Source of the DNA: Myxococcales bacterium
GTDB lineage: Bacteria > Myxococcota > UBA727 > VGSZ01
Direction of reading: 5' to 3'
NCBI GenBank assembly: GCA_023248635.1
Contig: JAHFED010000001.1
Span: forward strand, 1-64,000
DNA length: 64,000 bases
The translations under genes were made by a program, and so were the position numbers. This document shows, piece after piece, positions 16,125 to 23,378 of this stretch. Each line of letters starts with the position of its first letter. The first letter of the stretch is position 1. The notes under the pieces are model-generated. The model was not told the origin of the DNA, searched no databases, and saw only the letters and a program-made list of their open reading frames with translations.

Positions 16125-17216
16125 TTGCGCGTGATTGTGCTCTTGGCTTTCCTGGTGGGTCCCCTGGGCTGCGGCGAAGAGCTAGCACCGCTGCAGGACG
16201 TCGACGACGACGACGATGGCTATCGCGCTGAGGTCGCCGCTCCCATCGATGGCAGCGCCCTCGAGGAGATCGCGAGCGAGCAGGCCCCGCTGGGCGCGCC
16301 CTATCCCATCATCTTGGTGCACGGCTTCTCGGGCTGGGCCGACGTCGGCGCCGTGGGCTACTTCTACCACGTCGTCGAAGACCTCACGGCCGCCGGCGCC
16401 GACGTCACCGCTCCCGCGCTGCCGCCCTATGACTCGTCCGCCGAGCGGGCCGTGGTGTTGGGCCACGTCGTCGACGCCGTGCTCGCCCGCACGCACAAGC
16501 GCAAGGTGCACCTGATCGCTCACAGCCAGGGCGGCGTCGACTCGCGCATCCTCATCACCGATCTGGGCTACGCCGATCGCGTGGCCTCGTTGACCACCAT
16601 CAGCACCCCTCACCGCGGCACCGCCGTCGCCGACCTCGCCGACGTCGCACCCGGTGAGGTGCTCAACCCTGCCGGGCAGCTGCTGGCCTGGCTCGTGGGA
16701 TCGTTGCAGGGCGATCCCCCCGACGAAGCCTCCTGGCTCCTCGACGAGGGCGTGGAAGCCGCCTACGACCCCGACCTCGCGGCCTCCATCGACGGCCTGC
16801 GCCCTGGCACCATGGCCCTCTTCAATGCCGCGCATCCCGATCCCTTGGGGGTGCCCATCTTCTCCATTGCTGGGGTCAGCAACCTGGCTTCGATGGACAC
16901 CCCGGGCTGCAACGACGGCCTATGGGCCCACAACGACGCCGTCGATGTCGTCGACGTCATCTTTGCCGCCAGCGGCGCCTACTTGAACTACACCGAGGGT
17001 GGCACGCTCCTGTCGCCCACCCCCAACGACGGCCTCGTGACCGTTTCGTCGGCGCGATGGGGGGTGTGGCTCGGCTGCGTTCCCGCCGATCACTGCGACG
17101 AGATCGGTCAGGTGGCAGACGACGGACCTGGGCTGATCTCTGGATGGGACCACCGCACGCTCTACCTGCGCCTGCTCCAACATGTGCGCAGCGTCGAAGA
17201 CCTTGAGCAGCGCTGA
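16125..17216 (+). CDS. Exported triacylglycerol lipase-like alpha/beta hydrolase
   Basis: 363 residues. Signal peptide VIVLLAFLVGPLGCG (Cys available for lipidation, though the -3 Pro is atypical). The mature part has the oxyanion strand IILVHGFSG, the nucleophile elbow AHSQGG (GxSxG type with Ala-His) and STPHRGT, all characteristic of bacterial lipase family I / LipA-like enzymes. The acid and His of the triad are likely the Asp near NDGLVTVSSARWG and the His of GWDHRTLYLR. TTG 16125 is preceded by AGGAGG at 5 bases spacing, which decides the start. A poly-Asp stretch (DVDDDDDG) follows the signal peptide. It overlaps the next gene by 35 bases. Confidence 0.85.
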   Translation: MRVIVLLAFLVGPLGCGEELAPLQDVDDDDDGYRAEVAAPIDGSALEEIASEQAPLGAPYPIILVHGFSGWADVGAVGYFYHVVEDLTAAGADVTAPALPPYDSSAERAVVLGHVVDAVLARTHKRKVHLIAHSQGGVDSRILITDLGYADRVASLTTISTPHRGTAVADLADVAPGEVLNPAGQLLAWLVGSLQGDPPDEASWLLDEGVEAAYDPDLAASIDGLRPGTMALFNAAHPDPLGVPIFSIAGVSNLASMDTPGCNDGLWAHNDAVDVVDVIFAASGAYLNYTEGGTLLSPTPNDGLVTVSSARWGVWLGCVPADHCDEIGQVADDGPGLISGWDHRTLYLRLLQHVRSVEDLEQR

Positions 17217-17727
17217 GCTCCTCGCCGAATACGACGCCGTCGTCGCCAAAGTCGAAGGCGCCATCGCCCGGGCCCAGTCCTCGGCGTCGGATCAGCTCTC
17301 TTGCCGGCCGGGCTGCGACTCCTGCTGCACCGCGGGCCTGAGCGTGTTGCCGGTGGAGGCAGCGGCGGTGCGGCGCGCGCTGCCAGTGGCTCGGGACTTC
17401 AGGGCCAGGGGCGAGGGCTGGTGCGCCTTTCTCGACCTCGACGGCCGCTGTGGGGTCTATGCCGCGCGTCCCTTGTTGTGCCGCACCCACGGCCTGCCGC
17501 TGAAGATGTCCGGAGCCAGCGCGGATCGCGGATCCCTGCGCGTCGTCGACGACGACGTCAGCGTTTGCTCTTTGAACTTCACCCAGCGCACACCCACCGC
17601 CGCGGAAACGTTGGATGCCGAAGCGGTGCTCAAGCTGCTCGTCGTCGTCGACCGGCGCTTTCGGCTGGCGTCGGGCGCGGCGGATGACGCCTCTCGTGTG
17701 CTGCTGTCGACGCTGGTGGGGCCATGA
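17182..17727 (+). CDS. YkgJ-family cysteine-cluster protein
   Basis: 181 residues. Cys motifs SCRPGCDSCC, WCAF, GRCGVY and LLCRTHG are those of the YkgJ family, thought to bind zinc or an iron-sulfur cluster; no reaction is established. ATG 17182 lies inside the end of the lipase gene; TTG 17203 is an alternative that would remove most of the overlap. The stop overlaps the next start by ATGA, so lipase, YkgJ and the next gene form one operon. Confidence 0.85.
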   Translation: MCAASKTLSSAELLAEYDAVVAKVEGAIARAQSSASDQLSCRPGCDSCCTAGLSVLPVEAAAVRRALPVARDFRARGEGWCAFLDLDGRCGVYAARPLLCRTHGLPLKMSGASADRGSLRVVDDDVSVCSLNFTQRTPTAAETLDAEAVLKLLVVVDRRFRLASGAADDASRVLLSTLVGP

Positions 17728-18398
17728 GCCGCAAGCGCGATGAACAGCGGGAAAAGCGGCGCGAGCTGGCCCGCCAGGTTGGGGTGAAGGGCAGCGACGT
17801 CCCAGAGGCCTTGCTGGCCAATGAGCGGGTGACCGAGCCCTCACTCAAAGGGAGCTTGAGCGTGCAGCAGGCACGGCGCGGCTGGTTCAAGCGCGCGGGC
17901 CCCTTGGCCGTCCACGCCGCCCTCTTCGTCGTCGACGGCGCGGGTGCTCGCTTGGCCCGGCTCTGGTCGGCGCGCGGGCACATCGATCGCGTCCCCGGCG
18001 ACATCCCCCTCACGCTCGCAGAAACCCGCGGCGACGACGTCATCCGCTACCGCCGCCCCGGTCACTTCGTCGTCGTCGTCTTGCTCACCGAAGGCGTCTC
18101 AGCGGCCGACGCCGTTCGGCACGCGGCCGCCCTCGCCGACGCAGCCACCCTACGGGTCGTCGTCAACGGCAAGAGCTTCGGACCCGGCGACAGCGCGATC
18201 GCCCGCTGGGAAACACCCAAGGCCGCGAGCATCGAGTCCGGCGGCGCCGCCCTCGTCGACGTCACCGCCGTGCAATTTCTCGCCGCTGCTGTGGCGGGGA
18301 TCCCCGCTGCCCACCGTGTGCAGGAGATCGTGGCGGTGCCTCTGGTGTCGGCGGACGGGGCGTTGTCGGCGACGCTTTCCGTCGCGCTTCGTCTCTGA
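17724..18398 (+). CDS. Conserved-looking hypothetical protein
   Basis: 224 residues, family not recognised. A basic N-terminal helix (RKRDEQREKRRELARQ) precedes a mixed alpha/beta body, HFVVVVLLTEGVSAADAVRHAAAL in the centre, and a beta-rich end. No signal peptide or membrane helix is seen. Coupled by ATGA to the YkgJ gene. Coding is supported by the overlap, strong third-position GC and absence of a competing frame. Confidence 0.72.
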   Translation: MSRKRDEQREKRRELARQVGVKGSDVPEALLANERVTEPSLKGSLSVQQARRGWFKRAGPLAVHAALFVVDGAGARLARLWSARGHIDRVPGDIPLTLAETRGDDVIRYRRPGHFVVVVLLTEGVSAADAVRHAAALADAATLRVVVNGKSFGPGDSAIARWETPKAASIESGGAALVDVTAVQFLAAAVAGIPAAHRVQEIVAVPLVSADGALSATLSVALRL

Positions 18399-18401
18399 TC
18401 T

Positions 18402-18592
18402 GATCCCCGATCTCGCTGAACTTCGACCGCGGTCTCGTTCATCTCCGTCGGGGATGCTCTTCTGGGAGGTCTGATGCAGACCCCTGACGCGGGGCCCCCC
18501 ACCAACTCCGCGTTCCGCGGGCGCGCTTCACGCGCGTCATCCCGCGTCTTTCCCATCTCGGAACGCGCTCGAACATCAAGCGGACCGGGATG
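18402..18592 (+). repeat. MITE-like dispersed element, copy 1
   Basis: About 190 bases, highly similar to the reverse complement of 39341-39558. Shared landmarks include GATCCCCGATCTCGCTGA, TCCGTCGGGGATGCTCTTCT, CGTTCCGCGGGCGCGCTTCA and TCTTTCCCATCTCGGA. Internal inverted ends TGAACTTCGACCGCGG and the complement of its right end (TTGATGTTCGAGCGCG) are similar. It contains no transposase. It fills the gap between the hypothetical gene and glgP; the remainder to 18656 shows nothing recognisable. Confidence 0.85.
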
Positions 18593-18656
18593 AGGTTCGC
18601 CCCCTCTTGGGGAAGGACTCCCGCCCTCCCCGCAGCGGAGAGGGTGGGACCGCCGC

Positions 18657-21206
18657 TCAGGGCCGCACGGGGGTGACACCCCAAATTTCGCGGGCGTAGT
18701 CGGAGATGGTGCGGTCCGTCGAGAACTTGCCCATCTGGGCGACGTTCAAGATCGACTTCTTCGTCCACGTCGTCGGATCGCGGTAGGCGAGGGAGACCTT
18801 CTCCTGGCAGGCGATGTAGGAGCCGTAGTCGGCCAGCAGCATGTATTCGTCGTGGTGCAGCAGCGAGTCGACGATGGGCTTGAACAGGTCGCGCTCACCG
18901 GGGCTGAACGAACCGTTGCTGATCATCTCGAGCACCTGGTGCAGCTCGGCGTTCTGCTCGGCCCACTGGGCTGGTCGATATTTACCCTGCAGGGCCCTGA
19001 CTTCTTCGGTCAGCATTCCGAAGATGAAGATGTTCTCGGCACCCACTTCTTCGCAAATCTCGACGTTGGCGCCATCCATCGTACCGATGGTCAGCGCTCC
19101 GTTGAGCGAGAACTTCATATTGCCGGTGCCCGAGGCCTCGGTGCCCGCGGTGGAGATCTGCTCGGAGAGGTCCGACGCGGGGAAGATCTTTTCGGCCAAA
19201 GACACGCGGTAGTCGGCCATGAAGACGACCTTCAAGCGGTCGCCGACGTCAGAATCGTTGTTAACGACGTCGCCGATGGAGTTGATCAGCTTGATGATCA
19301 ACTTCGCCTGGTGGTAGCCGGGGGCCGCCTTGCCCGCAAAGAGGATGGTGCGGGGCGTGTACACCCCCTTCGGATTCGCCTTGATCCGGTTGTAGAGCGT
19401 GATGGCGTGCAGCGCGTTCAGCAACTGCCTCTTGTACTCATGAAGCCGCTTCACTTGACAATCAAACATCGAGTCAAGGTTCACAGTGAGGGGAGCACCA
19501 CGCTTTTTGTATTGGGCCGAAATTTCCAGAGCCAACCGCTCTTTGTTCGCGCGCTTCACGGCACGCCACTTCTCTTGGAAGGCCGCGTCGCTCGCCAACG
19601 GCATGAGCTTCTTGAGCTGGAAGAGATCGGTGATCCAGCCGTCGCCGATCGCCCCTGTGATCAACGTTGACAGCTTGGGGTTGGACTTCAGCAGCCAGCG
19701 ACGTTGGGTGATGCCGTTGGTCTTGTTGTTGAACTTCTTGGGCCACATCTCGACGAAGTCGGGAAACACCGTCTCCATCAGGATCTGCGAGTGCAGGGCG
19801 GCGACGCCGTTGACGCTGTGGCTGCCCACGATGGCGAGGTTGGCCATGCGGACGCGCTGCTCACCGCCCTCTTCGATGATGGACATGCGACGGCAGCGGG
19901 CGTCGTCGCCGGGAAAGCGCGCGCGCACCGTGCGCAGGAAGCGCTCGTTGATCTCGTAGATCAGCTGCAGGTGTCGAGGCAGCACACGACCCATCAAGGA
20001 CACGGTCCAGCGTTCGAGAGCCTCGGGCATCACCGTGTGGTTGGTGTACCCGCAGGTGTTCTGCGTGATGTCCCAGGCCTCGTCCCAGCCCAGTCCTTCG
20101 ACGTCGAGGAGGAGGCGCATGAGCTCGGGGATGGCCAACGCCGGATGGGTATCGTTGAGCTGCAGCGCGTTTCGGTCGGCGAAGCGCGCAAACAAGCCGC
20201 CGTCGGGGTTGGGGTGGAGCTTCTGCTGTTTCTTATAACGACGGATGACGTCTTGCAAAGTCGCGGAGACGAAGAAGTATTCCTGCTTCAATCTCAGTTC
20301 TTTTCCTTCTGGCAAGTTGTCATTCGGATACAGAACTTTTGAGATGTTTTCTGAGCGCATCTTCTGTTCGACAGCGCCACGGTAGTCGCCGGAATTGAAG
20401 TTGCGGAAATCAAAATCGCGACTGGCCTTTGCCGCCCAGAGGCGCAGGGTATTCACCGTGCCATTTTTATATCCAGGAATCGGGGTATCATACGGCATCG
20501 CCAATACTTCTTCGAAGTCGACCCAGTCGGTTTTCAATCGGCCGTTGGGCTCCTGGCGCTGGTGCACCCGGCCGTAGAACTTGACGGAGAAGAGGTCGGT
20601 GTGGCGCGGGATCTCCCAGGGATTGCCGTACTCGAGCCAGGTGTCGGGGACCTCGACCTGAACGCCGTTGACGATGCGCTGGTGGAAGATGCCGTATTCG
20701 TAGCGGATGCCGTAGCCGTAGGCGGGCAGTTGCAACGTCGCCAAGGAGTCGACGAAGCAGGCCGCCAGCCGACCGAGGCCGCCGTTGCCAAGCCCCGCAT
20801 CCCATTCAGCATCGCGCAGGTCCTCGAGGGTGTAGCCAAGATCGCTCAAGGCTTTGCCACAGGCCTCGGTGATGCCCAAGTTGAGCATCGCGTTGCCGAG
20901 GGTGCGCCCCATCAGGAATTCCAGCGAGAGATAATAGACGCGTTTTGCGTCTTGGTGATAATAGGATTCCTGAGTCTGAATCCAGCTCTCGATGAGGCGA
21001 TCACGCACCGCAAGGGCCATGCTGACATAGGGTTCCCATTTGTTGTCAACATGCTTTGGGAGCTCTGCCAGTGTAAACTGAAGATGGCGGACGATTGATT
21101 CCTTGATGGAATCAGAGCTCAGCGGATCGACGGTGTTCGTCGTTGCCCAGGTGCCAGTTCGCTCGGGGCTGGCTTTTGCTGTCGTCGTGCTGCGCTGGAT
21201 CGCCAT
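18657..21206 (-). CDS. glgP: Glycogen/starch phosphorylase
   Basis: PLP-dependent release of glucose-1-phosphate from alpha-1,4-glucan (cytosol). 849 residues, the usual family length. Motifs: GLGNGGLGRLAACFVDS, the glucan/phosphate-site NDTHPALAIPELMR, KRLHEYKRQ, and the PLP-lysine motif EASGTGNMKFSLNG. ATG 21206 is preceded by AGAGGTGA at good spacing, which excludes the longer frame. The neighbouring region 21207-21503 is a shared divergent promoter region with the kinase. The stretch 20220-20520 uses clearly more AT-ending codons than the rest of the gene. Confidence 0.98.
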   Translation of the reverse strand: MAIQRSTTTAKASPERTGTWATTNTVDPLSSDSIKESIVRHLQFTLAELPKHVDNKWEPYVSMALAVRDRLIESWIQTQESYYHQDAKRVYYLSLEFLMGRTLGNAMLNLGITEACGKALSDLGYTLEDLRDAEWDAGLGNGGLGRLAACFVDSLATLQLPAYGYGIRYEYGIFHQRIVNGVQVEVPDTWLEYGNPWEIPRHTDLFSVKFYGRVHQRQEPNGRLKTDWVDFEEVLAMPYDTPIPGYKNGTVNTLRLWAAKASRDFDFRNFNSGDYRGAVEQKMRSENISKVLYPNDNLPEGKELRLKQEYFFVSATLQDVIRRYKKQQKLHPNPDGGLFARFADRNALQLNDTHPALAIPELMRLLLDVEGLGWDEAWDITQNTCGYTNHTVMPEALERWTVSLMGRVLPRHLQLIYEINERFLRTVRARFPGDDARCRRMSIIEEGGEQRVRMANLAIVGSHSVNGVAALHSQILMETVFPDFVEMWPKKFNNKTNGITQRRWLLKSNPKLSTLITGAIGDGWITDLFQLKKLMPLASDAAFQEKWRAVKRANKERLALEISAQYKKRGAPLTVNLDSMFDCQVKRLHEYKRQLLNALHAITLYNRIKANPKGVYTPRTILFAGKAAPGYHQAKLIIKLINSIGDVVNNDSDVGDRLKVVFMADYRVSLAEKIFPASDLSEQISTAGTEASGTGNMKFSLNGALTIGTMDGANVEICEEVGAENIFIFGMLTEEVRALQGKYRPAQWAEQNAELHQVLEMISNGSFSPGERDLFKPIVDSLLHHDEYMLLADYGSYIACQEKVSLAYRDPTTWTKKSILNVAQMGKFSTDRTISDYAREIWGVTPVRP

Positions 21207-21503
21207 GGAAATCACCTCTGCTGAATTCGGCGCGCGGAATGGCTTCCCTGTCACTGCTCGCTTCCGCGTCAGTGAGAAGCCAACCCGAAGCGCCCAATGG
21301 AATTGCGTCGCCGTCGGCGGCGGGAGGCTAGTCCCGAGGCGAAATTCCAAGCAAGTTGCAGCGACGTCCACCGGGAGCAGCGCGGCGACGAGCGCCTGGT
21401 CGCGGCCGAATGCGCCCGGCTCGCCAAACTCGCCTCACTTGGCTCGGGCTCTGGTCCCCGCGCCCCAGCCAAGACTAGGGTCGCGACCGGAGAACGAAAT
21501 CAC
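21207..21503. promoter_or_regulatory. Divergent intergenic region between glgP and a kinase gene
   Basis: 297 bases without a gene. A partial inverted pair, GGAATT...CGCC near 21298 and GGCGAAATTCC near 21340, is visible. No convincing -35/-10 pair or Fur-like site could be read. Confidence 0.4.
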
Positions 21504-23324
21504 ATGGCGCTGCTCGACTGGGTGAAGAAGGCCACAACCAAGACCAGGTCCAACTCGACGGTGGCGCCGACGACGCCCCAGGGCTCGGGTCCTGTGGCGG
21601 CGAACCCGGGGACCACCGAGGTGACCGAGCGCTACGAGCACCGAGGCGAGGTGGGGCGCGGCGGCATGGGCGCCATTCTTCGTGTCGTCGATCGGGGGCT
21701 GCGCCGCACCCTGGCCATGAAGATCCTCGAGCCGGCCGATGGGGTCACTGACGACACGCGCACGGGCCTCTTCGTCGAAGAAGCGCAGATCACGAGCCAG
21801 CTCGATCACCCCAACATCTGCCCCATTCACGAGTATGGTCGCGATGCCACCGGGGTGCATTTCTTCACCATGAAATTGGTGCGGGGAAAGACCCTCGCCG
21901 ACATCGTCCACGCCCCCGGCTACGACGCCAGCGACCCGCGAAGTCTCCGCGATGCTCTCGAGGTCCTGAAGCGGGTGTGCGACGCCTTGGCTTTCGCCCA
22001 CGCCAAAGGCGTGCTGCACCGTGACTTGAAGCCCGAAAACATCATGGTGGGCGACTTTGGTCAGGTCTATTTGATGGACTGGGGCATCGCGCTCTTGTTG
22101 CCCACCGACCCAGCAGACCCCAGCGAGCGAGTCTCGGTCTCGCGGCAGGGCGCATCGCCCACCACGGCCGCCGGGACCATCGTGGGAACGCTGATGTACA
22201 TGCCGCCCGAGCAGGCGCGAGGCGAAGGCGTCGACATCCGCACCGACGTCTTCGGGCTCGGCGCGATCCTCTACGAGATCCTGACCCAGGTGCCGCCCTA
22301 CTACTCGCCCAACATCGGCGACCTCGTGTTGATGGCCCAATCGGCGGGTTGGCGTTCGCCCCAGGAAATGGCGGGGACGCAGGTCCCCTTGCCTTCTGCG
22401 TTGTGCGTCATCTGCGAACGCGCCATGCATGTGGATCCCGCTCAGCGCTACCAAACAGTGTCTGATTTCAAGGCGGCCATCGACGAATTTCTCGTCGGGG
22501 GTCTGTCTTTTCCGACCATCTCGGTCGAGCCCGGCCACTGCATCATTACGGAAGGTGAACCCGGCGATCAGGCATACATTATCCAGCGGGGATATTGCCG
22601 CGTTTACAAACATATCAATGGCGAGCAAGTGGCCCTGACCGATCTGGGGCCGGGCGATGTCTTCGGCGAAACCGCCGTGTTCGCTCAGAGCCCGCGCACC
22701 GCCACCATCCAAGCCCTGACCGACGTCACCCTGCAGGTCGTCAGCGCCGAGGTCTTCGAGAAGGACCTGGGCATGGCGTCGGCGATGGGTGCCTTCGTCA
22801 AAGCCGTCGCCCAGCGTTTCGTCGCCACCGATCAGAAGCTGCGTGTGGTGCAAAACGAACTGAACCAGCTGGCCTTCGCCCGCGAACAAGCCGCGACCCC
22901 GGCGCCGCCGGCCCCTGCCGCGACCTCGGTGCCGGCGCCTGCTCCCGCCCCTGCGGCGCAGGCGGCCGTGGTGCCAGCGGCTCCGGTTCCGGCGGCTCCT
23001 GCTGTGCTGGAGGTGGCCGCCCCACTGGCCCTGCCCCCTGCGCCCGACGGTCCGTCGGTGACCCAACCACCAGCCCATTGGACAGCCGGTGCCCCGCTCC
23101 CCCCACCCGCCAGCTTGCTACCGGCGTTGGTGCCGGCGACGACGGCGCTGCTTCCGTCGATGACCACACCGTTGGCGCTGATCGACGCTGTGGTGCGACT
23201 GCAGATCCTGGCGGGTGTGCCCTCAGAGACCGGGTCCTTGTTCGTCGAGGCCGTGTGCCGCGGCGCCCAGATCTTGAGCGACGAGCGGGCGCGCGCGCTG
23301 GGGCCCGCAGCCAACCGGAGCTGA
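21504..23324 (+). CDS. Ser/Thr protein kinase with C-terminal cyclic-nucleotide-binding domain
   Basis: 606 residues. Kinase at about 40-325: GEVGRGGMGAILRVVD loop, AMKILE Lys, HRDLKPENIM (about 172), MDWGIA in place of the usual DFG, and MPPEQARGEGVD for the activation segment. A cNMP-binding (CAP_ED) beta barrel at about 335-430 follows: IITEGEPGDQAYIIQRG and DLGPGDVFGETAVF, with the PBC-like GExAxF signature but lacking the classic RTA (it has SPRTATI). A Pro/Ala-rich linker and a short C-terminal helical part end the protein. No membrane helix, so cytosolic. It resembles a reversed cGMP-dependent kinase, in which the sensor follows the kinase. ATG 21504 is preceded by a GGAGAACG site. Confidence 0.92.
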   Translation: MALLDWVKKATTKTRSNSTVAPTTPQGSGPVAANPGTTEVTERYEHRGEVGRGGMGAILRVVDRGLRRTLAMKILEPADGVTDDTRTGLFVEEAQITSQLDHPNICPIHEYGRDATGVHFFTMKLVRGKTLADIVHAPGYDASDPRSLRDALEVLKRVCDALAFAHAKGVLHRDLKPENIMVGDFGQVYLMDWGIALLLPTDPADPSERVSVSRQGASPTTAAGTIVGTLMYMPPEQARGEGVDIRTDVFGLGAILYEILTQVPPYYSPNIGDLVLMAQSAGWRSPQEMAGTQVPLPSALCVICERAMHVDPAQRYQTVSDFKAAIDEFLVGGLSFPTISVEPGHCIITEGEPGDQAYIIQRGYCRVYKHINGEQVALTDLGPGDVFGETAVFAQSPRTATIQALTDVTLQVVSAEVFEKDLGMASAMGAFVKAVAQRFVATDQKLRVVQNELNQLAFAREQAATPAPPAPAATSVPAPAPAPAAQAAVVPAAPVPAAPAVLEVAAPLALPPAPDGPSVTQPPAHWTAGAPLPPPASLLPALVPATTALLPSMTTPLALIDAVVRLQILAGVPSETGSLFVEAVCRGAQILSDERARALGPAANRS

Positions 23325-23378
23325 GCCGACGACGACGACGGCTTTGCCCTTTTCCATCCCGCTGCTAACGCCTGGGGC

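Noticed and set aside
18420-18680. Open frames inside the dispersed element copies
   Set aside because: They appear in similar form in both copies, but in shifting frames, and give no recognisable protein; they look like by-products of the repeat.
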